The notes: a model not told the origin generated them from the sequence alone. Counted from the first letter of the stretch, positions 15,758-24,016 are shown. The stretch: DNA of 64,000 nucleotides from Clostridia bacterium (GCA_017416845.1 JAFQBA010000067.1:1-64000), one strand, 5' to 3'. Numbers and translations are program-made.

Positions 15758-17443
15758 TTATTTTGTTTTAGAATTAATTATTCCGTCTGAGATTGTGAGA
15801 GTGAGGTCACTAATCTCAAGAGCACATTCCTTGTGGGATATTATGATGCAGGTTCTGTCATTGAGAGCTTTTATGTTGGAGAGCATTTTTTCCTCGGTTT
15901 CCTCATCAAGCGCCGAGGTTGCCTCGTCCAGAAGTAATATTGGAGCTTTTGAGCAAATTGCCCTTGCCACTGCAAGACGCTGAATCTGCCCTTCCGAAAG
16001 TCCGCTTCCGCCTTCGCCGAGCCTTGTGCCGAAGCCTTCGGGGAGTTCGGCTATAACATCATATATGCATGCTATCCTTGCCGCTTCTTCAATGTCTTCA
16101 TCAGAAACCCCATCGCACACAAAGGCAATGTTTTCTCTTATTGTTCCCGAAAGAAGCATATTGCCCTGGGGAACATAGGCAAAAAGTTTTCTGAGCGATG
16201 CATCGGCAATGTAGCTTTCGCCGTTTTGGCATTCAACACTGACCGAACCGACAGAGGGTTCGATGATGCCGAGAATGAGTTTTAAGAGAGTGCTTTTTCC
16301 TATGCCGGATATTCCCGCAATTGCCGTAAGAGAGTTTTTTGGGATTGTGACAGAGGCATTTTTGAAAATCTGTTCATCTCCGTAGGCGAATGAAATATCT
16401 TTAACGCAAATCGAATTCATACTATTATATACGTCATTCGCATTTATGTTGTCATATCTTTTTTCTTCATCGGGCAAGTTTTCCACTTCCATAATTCTCT
16501 CTGCCGAAGCAGTGGTTGCAAAAAACTGCGGAATGACCGATGCAAGCTCCTTAAATGGAGTCTGAATTTGACCGACAAGCTGAATGACTGCGGTAAATGT
16601 GCCGACGGTCATTATGTCGAGAGAAATTTTGTAGGCACACCAGCCAACGGCAAAATAGTAGCCTATTGTGAGTGATATATAAAAAAGAATATTTGCAATA
16701 ATACTCAGGTATCCTCTTTTCATTATCACCTTAAATGTGTTTTTCTGAAGGCCTGCAACCTTTTTTGTCATGCTTTTTTCTGCACCGTAGGATTTTACCA
16801 CGAGAATATTCCTGAGGGATTCAAGAATAAACGAATGAGTTTTGCCCATGCAGCTCTGCGCCTGCTTGTGAAGGGGTTTTATTTTTTTGCTGTAGATACG
16901 CGCAACTATCATCACAAACGGTCCGACAACCAAAAAGATGAGGGCGAAATCGGAATCAAGGACATAGAGCGCGGAAAAACTGAGAACTATTCTTGAAACA
17001 AAAGCAAAAACATTGGGAACAATTTGTAAAATATTTGTTGTCACAATGCCTACGTCTCCGTTTAAACGGTTCAAAATTTCACCGGAGTGAAACTCTGACA
17101 GGGACGACCACTTTTTGCCAAGTAATTTTGAATAGACTTTACGTTGCAACCCTTGTTTGAAAACTACTTCGGTGCGGAGAAGCAAAAGTGTGTAGCCTGT
17201 CTGAAGCACAAGCTGTATAACCACAAGTATTACAAGCTTAACTATCTTATCTTTAAGCATATGACTTGCCGAAGCATTGGTGGCACAGTCAAGAAGCTCT
17301 TTTGACACCAGCGCAAACCGAACAGAAATATATGAAACCGAAATTGCACAAAGTGTTAGAAAGATTATGTGTGCATATATGCTTTTGGCATTTTTAAAAA
17401 GCCATCTGACAGACGGATATTCTTTTTTCTTTATTTCAATCAC
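15758..17443 (-). CDS. ABC exporter, fused membrane and ATPase domains
   Basis: This is a 561-aa half-transporter that would act as a dimer. About six membrane helices span residues 20-300. The nucleotide-binding domain has Walker A GISGIGKS (377-384), Q-loop YVPQ (423-426), signature LSEGQ (482-486), Walker B ILLLDE (502-507) and a switch His (IIISHKE, near 538). It lacks an N-terminal C39 peptidase domain, so any leader cleavage must be done by another protein; the S26 peptidase next door is the obvious candidate. It begins with GTG at 17443, with GGGGA just ahead. The tight order with S26, PqqD and the precursor suggests peptide export. Confidence 0.85.
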   Translation of the reverse strand: MIEIKKKEYPSVRWLFKNAKSIYAHIIFLTLCAISVSYISVRFALVSKELLDCATNASASHMLKDKIVKLVILVVIQLVLQTGYTLLLLRTEVVFKQGLQRKVYSKLLGKKWSSLSEFHSGEILNRLNGDVGIVTTNILQIVPNVFAFVSRIVLSFSALYVLDSDFALIFLVVGPFVMIVARIYSKKIKPLHKQAQSCMGKTHSFILESLRNILVVKSYGAEKSMTKKVAGLQKNTFKVIMKRGYLSIIANILFYISLTIGYYFAVGWCAYKISLDIMTVGTFTAVIQLVGQIQTPFKELASVIPQFFATTASAERIMEVENLPDEEKRYDNINANDVYNSMNSICVKDISFAYGDEQIFKNASVTIPKNSLTAIAGISGIGKSTLLKLILGIIEPSVGSVSVECQNGESYIADASLRKLFAYVPQGNMLLSGTIRENIAFVCDGVSDEDIEEAARIACIYDVIAELPEGFGTRLGEGGSGLSEGQIQRLAVARAICSKAPILLLDEATSALDEETEEKMLSNIKALNDRTCIIISHKECALEISDLTLTISDGIINSKTK

Positions 17444-17452
17444 TTCCCCGAA

Positions 17453-17929
17453 TTAATCCTTTTTCCGATTTGCACCAAAAAGTTTTGAACCAAAGTGCAA
17501 AAATTTTCTGCACTGTTTCCTGAAAGGAAAAAATGCAACCCAGAAAAAAGAATATACTTTGTACCACAAATCAGAAACATTACTTTCTTTTGAATTTCTT
17601 TCAAAGGATTCCATGACAGCAATGCAATCCGATACATTGACCTGATATTCCTTCACAGTTTCATTGTCACCCGCAATGGTCAGCATATTCCCCTTTTTTT
17701 TGACTATGCGATGAAGCACATATTGACCGTTTTGTCTTTTGTAGAAAACAACATCTCTTTTTTTTAGTTTTTCAATTGGTGAAAGTACAGCCCTGTCGCG
17801 TCGGTCTTTAAAAAGCGGATACATGCTGTTGCCGGTAACTGTCAGCTTAACTTTTTTTCCGTGAGCTATTGCTTCTTCAATATGCGGTGCAATGTCTGTC
17901 ATGCCGGGGGTTATTTTTCCTGCAATCAT
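17453..17929 (-). CDS. S24/S26-type (signal-peptidase-like) serine protease
   Basis: This is a small 158-aa protein with the S26 fold. The nucleophile box GNSMYPLF puts Ser at residue 35. The second box, GQYVLHRIV, has His73 where bacterial signal peptidase I has Lys, as in SipW/ER-type enzymes. The GDN box is IAGDNETV (86-93). There is no N-terminal membrane anchor. A hydrophobic patch near 121-135 (WYKVYSFFWVAFFPF) could be membrane-associated instead. TTGGAG lies eight bases ahead of the ATG. It is six bases from the PqqD gene and ten from the exporter. I infer that it cleaves the leader of the peptide product. Confidence 0.75.
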   Translation of the reverse strand: MIAGKITPGMTDIAPHIEEAIAHGKKVKLTVTGNSMYPLFKDRRDRAVLSPIEKLKKRDVVFYKRQNGQYVLHRIVKKKGNMLTIAGDNETVKEYQVNVSDCIAVMESFERNSKESNVSDLWYKVYSFFWVAFFPFRKQCRKFLHFGSKLFGANRKKD

Positions 17930-17934
17930 CAGCT

Positions 17935-18201
17935 TTACTCCAAAATATTATTTTCCTCAAGCATTTTAACAAATTCTATGATGTCTGCCTCAAGCTCTTC
18001 GTCGGTAACACCTTCATATTCCGATTTGAGACATTCGCAAAGCTGTTTTATATCGGTTTCATTTTCCATACATTTCCACAAAAATGCCCCTGTTTCATTT
18101 GTTGTAATCATGAGGCTGAAATCAACCAAATCGTCGCCAACAGGCACTACAACAAAGGCTCCGGCAATTTCTTTCAGGGCAAAACCTTCTTTTATTTTCA
18201 T
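17935..18201 (-). CDS. PqqD-like peptide-binding protein
   Basis: This 88-aa protein has the PqqD family pattern: an N-terminal beta part (GFALKEIAGAFVVVPVG), then MITTNETGAFLWKCME and an acidic helical tail (CECLKSEYEGVTDEELEADI). PqqD-like domains bind leader peptides and present them to modifying enzymes. I chose the ATG at 18201 (MKIKEG), with AGGA nine bases upstream, over the one at 18210. Because no radical SAM or lasso cyclase lies nearby, its partner enzyme is not obvious. The HprK-like kinase or the unknown 354-aa protein are candidates. Confidence 0.85.
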   Translation of the reverse strand: MKIKEGFALKEIAGAFVVVPVGDDLVDFSLMITTNETGAFLWKCMENETDIKQLCECLKSEYEGVTDEELEADIIEFVKMLEENNILE

Positions 18202-18216
18202 TAATATCATTCCTTT

Positions 18217-19281
18217 CTATATGAAAACAAGTCTTTTGTCTGATGATATGTAATCGGGTATTTTAACATTTTTTAAAATTCTGCATATTGCTGCGGATTC
18301 ACGAACAACCGTTTTAAGTTGCATTGACTTTTCATGAAAAGCAAATGCTTCAAGGAGTTCATATAAACTGAGATAATTTATGTCATTTAGTCTGCCAATG
18401 TGCTCTTTTGCAACAAGAATTGTGCAAAGTGACCTCAGTTTTTCAAGAGCTTTTCTTATGTGATGCGAAGCATGCCGCATAAATCTGTCTAAACCAAAGC
18501 CTTTTTCAAGACAACGTACGGTCTCGTCAATAAGAGATATGATGCAATCTCTTTTTACGCCCACAATATAAAAACTGCTGTTTCCGTCATATTTTGTCGG
18601 CTGAATATTAATTGCTGAAAGATTCAGCACAAGAGTCTTTGCAGATACGGATATCTTTCCGGCCTTCTTAAGTTCTTTGTTTCCCGAAAGTTCATGGTTC
18701 AATGACTTCATTATTTCAAAATCAAGAAAACTCTTTTTAAACAACACTTTCAATATATGAATAAATTTCGCATCGCAAAACACGGAATTCGTACAATAAT
18801 AAAACGGATTTGAAATCAATACTCCGCTGTACGAAACAAGCAAATTTAAAATATCGCATATAAAAGATGCTTCTAAGGGCCTGGGAGTCTTTGTAAAAAA
18901 GAGTTTGGTAACATTTATGCACATACAGTTGCAGTTCTCAATTGTAACGGGAGTAGGCAACCACACATTATTGATGGGTTCAAATCCGACATACTCTACC
19001 CCTGAATCTCCAATACTTTTCCACATAACGCATACAGCTATTTTTTGTTTTTGTTCACATAGCTTCAAAACATTTATTATCTTTTTCAATAAATCGGTAT
19101 TTGCCCATTCGTTTTGTACGCTTGAACTTATTCTCTGAACGGCTCCCGAAAAACGATCTGCAGTATATACATCTCTTTCGCTTGCATACTTTTCAAGTTC
19201 AAAATCATCTGTATGAATCAGGGTTATCTGTATTTTTCTATAATCTCCGTTTTTATCTGCACTCTCAACATAGCCAATCAT
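18217..19281 (-). CDS. Unknown 354-aa protein of the peptide cluster
   Basis: I do not recognise this protein. It is soluble, with no signal peptide. The N-terminal 120 residues are mixed alpha/beta (RKIQITLIHTDDFELEKY, KIAVCVMWKSIGD). A middle part is hydrophobic and Cys-containing (ENCNCMCINVTKLFF). The C-terminal 130 residues are basic and helical (RFMRHASHHIRKALEKLRSL). No kinase P-loop, radical SAM CxxxCxxC, nucleotidyltransferase or cyclase motif is visible. It is the first gene of the unit, read from its own promoter, directly before PqqD, the place a maturation enzyme would often take. Whether it modifies the peptide is open. Confidence 0.6.
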   Translation of the reverse strand: MIGYVESADKNGDYRKIQITLIHTDDFELEKYASERDVYTADRFSGAVQRISSSVQNEWANTDLLKKIINVLKLCEQKQKIAVCVMWKSIGDSGVEYVGFEPINNVWLPTPVTIENCNCMCINVTKLFFTKTPRPLEASFICDILNLLVSYSGVLISNPFYYCTNSVFCDAKFIHILKVLFKKSFLDFEIMKSLNHELSGNKELKKAGKISVSAKTLVLNLSAINIQPTKYDGNSSFYIVGVKRDCIISLIDETVRCLEKGFGLDRFMRHASHHIRKALEKLRSLCTILVAKEHIGRLNDINYLSLYELLEAFAFHEKSMQLKTVVRESAAICRILKNVKIPDYISSDKRLVFI

Positions 19282-19313
19282 TCAAATAATACCCCATATA
19301 TAATTATAATATC

Positions 19314-19342
19314 ATTGTATCATTAATCTCCCATAAAATCAA
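19314..19342 (-). promoter_or_regulatory. Promoter of the 354-aa protein/PqqD/S26/ABC unit
   Basis: Minus-strand TTGATT (19337-19342), 17 bases and TACAAT (19314-19319) lie about 30 bases before the ATG at 19281. Confidence 0.6.
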
Positions 19343-19384
19343 GAGTACTTTATGAATATGACAAAAGAAGATACAAAGCTGTAA

Positions 19385-19759
19385 TCAATCCACACAAAAG
19401 GCATTTTTTATCAGGTTTACTTCAGAGACCAAAAAACCCGAATGTAAAACCTCTCCATATACTTCAACAACATCAAAACGTATGTCACATGAAGGTGAAT
19501 ATGAAGCCATATAGCTTCTTGCACCAAGAATCATTTTGTCTCTCTTATTTGAATCGACAGCCTCAAGCCCCAAGCCAAACTCTTTGTTTTTGCGGGTTTT
19601 AACTTCTACAAAGCATAAAACCTCTCCATCCTTGGCAACAATATCAATTTCGCTGAATCTGGTTTTGTAATTTCTTCTGATGATTTTATATCCGTTTTGT
19701 TCAAGATACTTTGACGCATACATTTCGCCAAATTTTCCGGATATATTCTTTGCACTCAT
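19385..19759 (-). CDS. yraN: YraN/UPF0102 endonuclease-like protein
   Basis: This 124-aa protein belongs to the UPF0102 family, which has a restriction-endonuclease-like fold. The motif order is G-E--A--YLE-NGY-II-RNY, SEIDIVAKDGEVLCFVEVK (the catalytic D...ExK) and the trailing DIRFDVVEV. Its function is not settled; DNA repair or processing is assumed. The ATG at 19759 overlaps the rnhB stop (ATGA) and has GGAG eight bases upstream, so I reject the longer reading from 19807. The rnhB-yraN pair is common in Firmicutes. Confidence 0.9.
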   Translation of the reverse strand: MSAKNISGKFGEMYASKYLEQNGYKIIRRNYKTRFSEIDIVAKDGEVLCFVEVKTRKNKEFGLGLEAVDSNKRDKMILGARSYMASYSPSCDIRFDVVEVYGEVLHSGFLVSEVNLIKNAFCVD

Positions 19760-20367
19760 TTTACGTGCTCCCTTACTCCGCCAAATGTAAGCCGGTGAAT
19801 TGGGCAAGGTCCATATTTGGCAATAGCTTCGAGATGCGCCTTTGTACCATACCCCTTGTGTCCGGCAAAACCGTATTCGGGGTAGATTTTGTCTGCCTCT
19901 TCAATATATCTGTCACGGGCAACCTTTGCAAGAATTGATGCCGCCGCAATTGAAAAGCTTTTTGAATCACCCTTGACAACAGTTTCATGGGCAACCTCTA
20001 TACCTTTGGCACGATTTCCATCTATGAGAACATAGTCAGGCTCTATTTCAAGACCTGCGATTGCACCCTGAAAGGCTTTGTAGGTAGCATTTAAAATATT
20101 AATTTCATCAATGACTTTTTCATCCACCGAAAAAATACAATATGCCTTTGCTTTTGCAATGATCTCATCATAAAGGGCATCACGCTTTTTGGGAGTGAGC
20201 TTTTTGGAGTCATTCACACCTTCAATGTATACTCCCTCATCAAAAATAACCGCCGCTGCATACACAGCACCTGCAAGCGGACCACGACCTGCTTCATCAA
20301 CACCTGCAATGAGCTTATAACCGTTTGCACGGCACTTGTTTTCATATTCAAAAATATTTATATCCAT
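19756..20367 (-). CDS. rnhB: Ribonuclease HII
   Basis: This cuts RNA in RNA-DNA hybrids and removes single ribonucleotides from DNA. The signature GVDEAGRGPLAGAVYAAAVI lies near residue 22. The second acidic site is in DYVLIDGN, and the C-terminal conserved block ends HKGYGTKAH and HRLTFGGVRE. I prefer the ATG at 20367 (MDINIFEYE), with AAAGGG nine bases ahead. An ATG at 20388 overlaps the rbgA stop and is the alternative. It is translationally linked to rbgA and yraN. Confidence 0.93.
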   Translation of the reverse strand: MDINIFEYENKCRANGYKLIAGVDEAGRGPLAGAVYAAAVIFDEGVYIEGVNDSKKLTPKKRDALYDEIIAKAKAYCIFSVDEKVIDEINILNATYKAFQGAIAGLEIEPDYVLIDGNRAKGIEVAHETVVKGDSKSFSIAAASILAKVARDRYIEEADKIYPEYGFAGHKGYGTKAHLEAIAKYGPCPIHRLTFGGVREHVK

Positions 20368-20384
20368 ATACAGCATCCCTTTCA

Positions 20385-21230
20385 TCATGGTTTTTCAAGA
20401 GTAATATTTCCAAGTTTTGCAGCTCTGAATTCATCAAGAAGAATGTGAGCCGCACGTTCGGTGTCAATTTCACCGCCCGACACAACAAAACCTCTTTTTT
20501 TGCCGAGATATTCCAGCAGTTCGTAGCCTTCCATGCCTTCAAAATCCGTCATTTTGTATCTTTCGGCAAGAGAGGCGGGATAATTGTCTCTGAAAAACGC
20601 AAGCAAATGGCAAGCAAGCTCTTCGATATCCATTATTTCATCCTTAACAGCACCGGTAAAAGCGAGACGAAGCCCTACCGCCTCATCATCAAATTTTGGC
20701 CATAGAATACCCGGAGTGTCAAGAAGCTCAAAATTGTTTTTAAGCCTTATCCACTGTTTGCCTTTGGTAACTCCGGGACGGTCTCCTGTTATGGCACTTT
20801 TTTTACCGGAAAGCTTGTTGATAAAGGATGATTTGCCAACATTGGGCACTCCGCACACCATAATTTTGATGCTACGGTTTACAATGCCTTTCTCTTTTTC
20901 TTTTTCTATTTTTGAACTGAGCAATTGCTTACACTTATCAAAAACAAAATTCAGATTTTTACCCGAGGTCGAGCTTACGGCCGCTGCCATAATTCCTTTC
21001 GACTCGAAAAACTTTTCCCATGCAGCTGTTATTGCAGAATCAGCGATATCCGCCTTATTAAGAAGTATCAGATGCGGTTTATTTCCTACAAGCTCATCAA
21101 CCTTTGGATTTCGACTGCTGAGCGGAAGTCTTGCATCTACAAGTTCAACGACAATATCAATTAATTTGAGATTATCTTCCATCATCCTGATGGCTTTGGT
21201 CATATGACCGGGAAACCACTGTATATTCAT
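20385..21230 (-). CDS. rbgA: Ribosome biogenesis GTPase RbgA (YlqF)
   Basis: RbgA is needed for late 50S subunit assembly. The GTP motifs have the circularly permuted order: G4 LLNKADIA near 57, then G1 CGVPNVGKSSFIN near 127, then G3 LLDTPGILWPKF near 173. The N-terminus MNIQWFPGHMTKAIRMM is typical. The length of 281 aa is normal. AGGAGG precedes the ATG. It lies in the conserved rplS-lepB-rbgA-rnhB order. Confidence 0.95.
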   Translation of the reverse strand: MNIQWFPGHMTKAIRMMEDNLKLIDIVVELVDARLPLSSRNPKVDELVGNKPHLILLNKADIADSAITAAWEKFFESKGIMAAAVSSTSGKNLNFVFDKCKQLLSSKIEKEKEKGIVNRSIKIMVCGVPNVGKSSFINKLSGKKSAITGDRPGVTKGKQWIRLKNNFELLDTPGILWPKFDDEAVGLRLAFTGAVKDEIMDIEELACHLLAFFRDNYPASLAERYKMTDFEGMEGYELLEYLGKKRGFVVSGGEIDTERAAHILLDEFRAAKLGNITLEKP

Positions 21231-21300
21231 ATTTTACCTCCTGCTTTTTCTTGCTGAATTATATTATAGAAACGAAGTTTGGTATCCTATACAGTAAAAA

Positions 21301-21346
21301 TAGAGAAAAGCAAATCTCCATACAATATATGATTTACTTTTCTCTA
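21301..21346 (-). terminator. Terminator of the tandem signal peptidase gene
   Basis: A 14-bp inverted repeat, agagaaaagcaaat/atttacttttctct (one mismatch), is followed on the minus strand by ATTTTTAC. It lies 22 bases after the stop codon. Confidence 0.7.
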
Positions 21347-21367
21347 TATAAAAGTTCTACAAAAATT

Positions 21368-22678
21368 TTATAGTTTGCCAAACTTAGAAAACGGCCACAA
21401 TCTGAACACGATCTTACCTATTATACAATCTTTCGAAATCTGATTGTCCTTGCACAGAATCATGTATTCTTTATTGCGGTTATCACCAACCGCAAAAAGA
21501 TATCCGTCTTTTACCTCTCTGATCTGTTGCTCATCCGGCTCAAAGTTTTGCATATCTGATTTTTCGTTATGGGGAATAAGTGAAAATGTTTCATCTAAAA
21601 CATTCCATTCGTTCTCTCCGCACTTTTTAACATAAACCTCACCGTTTTCACTGTCAATCCAAACCAAGTCGCCGGGCATTGCTGCAATTCTTGAAACAAA
21701 AATCTTCCCATCTTCCGTTTCGGATTCATAGGCAACAACATCACCGTAGCCGGCATTATATTTTTTTCGTGCGGCAATCAAACGCTGACTCTTTTTAAAG
21801 GTTGGGGACATAGAATCGCCTCTGACTTTTATTAAACGGAAGAAAAATTTATTGCAAAAAGCCAAAACAACAAACAATACAGCCACAATGAGCAGCCATA
21901 TCCCCACAGTCTTTAAGGCTTTTGCCTCAGGCGAATTTTCGGAATATACACTTCCAAACTCAGAAAGGGGCCACCATCTGAAAATCGCCTTTCCCACAAT
22001 CGTTGAATTGCTGATTTGTCCAACGCTGGGATCACGACTGTCACGACTGTTATTACGATTATCCCCCATCGCAAACACATGATTGTCTTTTATAAGAAGA
22101 CCATTTTCAGGCGAATCATCTGCGTATTTTTGTGCTATGCCTATATTTCCTCTTATCTTTTCATTTATATACGGTTCGTCGAGAATTTCCCAAGTGTCAC
22201 TGCCCTTTTTCAAAAGGTGAACATCACCGGTCATTTCATCAATCCAGATACGGTCACCCTCTGTAGCAATAACCCTTTTTACATATGCAGTCTTGGGATT
22301 GTGATTGGGGTGAAAGATAATGATATCTCCACGCTCGGGGGTGTATGAAATAATACGTGTAAACAATCTTTCTTTGTGTTTGAGTGTGGGATACATGGAA
22401 TCACCATCAACCATGACCATTGTAAAAACATGATTTCTGAGAACAAAAGCAAATACCACTGCCACAAGAATACAAGCTATCCAACTGACTACCTCTTTTA
22501 AGACTTTTTGTCCCGAAGAAACAGGTAAAGAACAATCCTTATCCCCGATAGTTTCGACAGTTTCTTCACGATTATCCGCAAAATTACTCATTGGATTCTT
22601 GTCACCGCAATTGTTGGAATTATTCTCCGTAATATTGTTTTCTTTGCTTAAATCTTTTTCGTTTTCAAAATCTTTCAT
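21368..22678 (-). CDS. lepB: Signal peptidase I with a duplicated, probably inactive second domain
   Basis: This 436-aa membrane protease is about twice the usual length. A hydrophilic Asn/Glu-rich tail (1-55) leads to a membrane helix (about 60-80). Domain 1 is complete: Ser94 in GDSMYPT, PERGDIIIF, Lys134 in AYVKRVIATEGD, and GDNRNNSRDSR. A second helix (about 257-280) leads to domain 2. It keeps Ser289 (RGDSMSPTF), YGDVVAYE and VGDNRN, but has Ser329 in IFVSRIAAMPGD where the base Lys should be, and lacks the SRDSR box. I infer one active and one degenerate peptidase unit in a single chain. GAGGAATGTTATG gives the start. It sits between rplS and rbgA, the usual clostridial place. Confidence 0.9.
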   Translation of the reverse strand: MKDFENEKDLSKENNITENNSNNCGDKNPMSNFADNREETVETIGDKDCSLPVSSGQKVLKEVVSWIACILVAVVFAFVLRNHVFTMVMVDGDSMYPTLKHKERLFTRIISYTPERGDIIIFHPNHNPKTAYVKRVIATEGDRIWIDEMTGDVHLLKKGSDTWEILDEPYINEKIRGNIGIAQKYADDSPENGLLIKDNHVFAMGDNRNNSRDSRDPSVGQISNSTIVGKAIFRWWPLSEFGSVYSENSPEAKALKTVGIWLLIVAVLFVVLAFCNKFFFRLIKVRGDSMSPTFKKSQRLIAARKKYNAGYGDVVAYESETEDGKIFVSRIAAMPGDLVWIDSENGEVYVKKCGENEWNVLDETFSLIPHNEKSDMQNFEPDEQQIREVKDGYLFAVGDNRNKEYMILCKDNQISKDCIIGKIVFRLWPFSKFGKL

Positions 22679-22719
22679 AACATTCCTCTTCCTAATAAAA
22701 CTTCAATATTAAACAAAAT

Positions 22720-22795
22720 GCAATGGCTGATATGCCATTGCAAGATTTCGGGATTTGTTTATAAATCGGAAGGCAGAATATGCCCTCCGATTTAT
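22720..22795 (-). terminator. Two hairpins after rplS
   Basis: The stem nearest rplS, ataaatcggaaggca/tgccctccgatttat (22761-22795), has no good T-run. The next, gcaatggc/gccattgc (22720-22741), is followed on the minus strand by ATTTTGTTT. Together they probably reduce transcription from rplS into the signal peptidase gene. Confidence 0.6.
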
Positions 22796-22803
22796 AATGA
22801 AAA

Positions 22804-23145
22804 TTATTTCTTTTCTTTAACTCTGGTTGCCTTACCAACTCTGTCACGGAGATAGTAAAGTTTAGCTCTTCTGACTTTACCCTGTCTTGTGATTTCGATT
22901 TTGGCAATTTTGGGAGAGTTCACAGGGAAGGTTCTTTCAACACCTACACCATAGGAAATTCTTCTAACGGTAAATGTTTCCTGAATTCCGCCGTGCTTTT
23001 TAGCAATAACGGTACCTTCAAAAACCTGGATTCTTTCTCTGTTACCTTCTTTAATTTTAACGTGAACCTTTACAGTATCACCAATGTTAAACTTAGGAAG
23101 GTCGGTTCTGATCTGATCGCTTGTTAAGCTTTCGATAATGTTCAT
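22804..23145 (-). CDS. rplS: Ribosomal protein L19
   Basis: This 113-aa component of the large ribosomal subunit sits at the 30S/50S interface. The whole sequence fits the family, for example [53 protein letters not shown] and [23 protein letters not shown] precedes the ATG. It lies downstream of trmD as in most bacteria, but has a separate promoter and a structured leader. Confidence 0.97.
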   Translation of the reverse strand: MNIIESLTSDQIRTDLPKFNIGDTVKVHVKIKEGNRERIQVFEGTVIAKKHGGIQETFTVRRISYGVGVERTFPVNSPKIAKIEITRQGKVRRAKLYYLRDRVGKATRVKEKK

Positions 23146-23217
23146 TTTTATTTTCTCCTCTCTTTGAGACGTTCATGCAAATTTACAAATCCATCTGCAG
23201 AGGACCGCCCATATACG
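23146..23217 (-). promoter_or_regulatory. Possible structured leader of rplS
   Basis: The transcript ahead of rplS can pair CCTCT (near 23200) with AGAGG next to the ribosome binding site. Inside that pairing, GCAAATTTAC/GTAAATTTGC-like elements form an inner stem. Firmicute rplS genes often carry an autoregulatory L19 leader and this may be one; I cannot confirm the consensus by eye. Confidence 0.3.
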
Positions 23218-23223
23218 ATAACT

Positions 23224-23252
23224 ATATTAACACAACTTTTACCAAATTGCAA
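23224..23252 (-). promoter_or_regulatory. Promoter of rplS
   Basis: Minus-strand TTGCAA (23247-23252), 17 bases and TAATAT (23224-23229) lie in the trmD-rplS gap, about 80 bases ahead of the rplS start. Confidence 0.55.
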
Positions 23253-23277
23253 GATTTTTTTAAAATTTTGTGAAATG

Positions 23278-24015
23278 TTACCTTTTCCGCTTACGTTTCG
23301 GCGGTGGGTTAAGCTCTATTTCATAATTCTGTTCATCTTTTGCATACAAATCCGGACGTTTTTCCTTTGTTATAAGAAGTGATTCGCGTCTCCTCCAGGC
23401 GGCAATTTTGGCGTGATCACCCGAAAGAAGAACCTCAGGAACCTCTCTCCCAAGAAATATCGGCGGTCTTGTGTAATGGGGATACTCAAGAAGACCGTCA
23501 TAGTGCGATTCATCCGTAAAGCTTTCTTCGTTGGATAAAACCCCGTCTATCATGCGGCTTACCGAATCAATAACCGTCATGGCAGGAATTTCACCACCCG
23601 TCAGAACATAATCTCCTATTGAGATTTCTTCATCGACAATTTCATCAAGGACTCTCTGGTCTATTCCTTCGTAGTGTCCGCACAGAAACAGAATCTCATC
23701 ATATTTGGCAAGTTCGATTGCCTTTGCCTGTGTAAACACTTTCCCCTTGGGGCTCATATGAATAACATGTGGTTTGGATATGCACTTATCTGCGACACTC
23801 ATATATGCATCATAGACGGGAGGAGCCTGCATTACCATGCCTCTGCCTCCGCCGTATGGAGCATCATCCACACGGTTGTGCTTATTATTTGAAAAATCTC
23901 TGATATTTATAAGATTAAACTTCAATATACCTTTTTCCTCAGCTCGTCCGAGCATACTCGAATGGAGCACAGGCTCAAACATCTCAGGAAAAAGTGTGAG
24001 TATGTGAAATGTCAT
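23278..24015 (-). CDS. trmD: tRNA (guanine-N1)-methyltransferase TrmD
   Basis: This methylates G37 of tRNAs with G36, using S-adenosylmethionine, and prevents frameshifting. The protein has the SPOUT knot motifs: APYGGGRGMVMQAPPVYDA, LFLCGHYEGIDQRVLDE and SIGDYVLTGGE. The C-terminal domain holds HYTRPPIFLGREVPEVLLSG. The length of 245 aa is normal. I use the ATG at 24015, immediately after the rimM stop. An upstream TTG at 24024 would overlap rimM. Confidence 0.95.
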   Translation of the reverse strand: MTFHILTLFPEMFEPVLHSSMLGRAEEKGILKFNLINIRDFSNNKHNRVDDAPYGGGRGMVMQAPPVYDAYMSVADKCISKPHVIHMSPKGKVFTQAKAIELAKYDEILFLCGHYEGIDQRVLDEIVDEEISIGDYVLTGGEIPAMTVIDSVSRMIDGVLSNEESFTDESHYDGLLEYPHYTRPPIFLGREVPEVLLSGDHAKIAAWRRRESLLITKEKRPDLYAKDEQNYEIELNPPPKRKRKR

Positions 24016-24016
24016 T

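Noticed and set aside
20584..21207. 207-aa plus-strand reading frame
   Set aside because: It is the exact antisense of rbgA, whose GTPase motifs are unmistakable.
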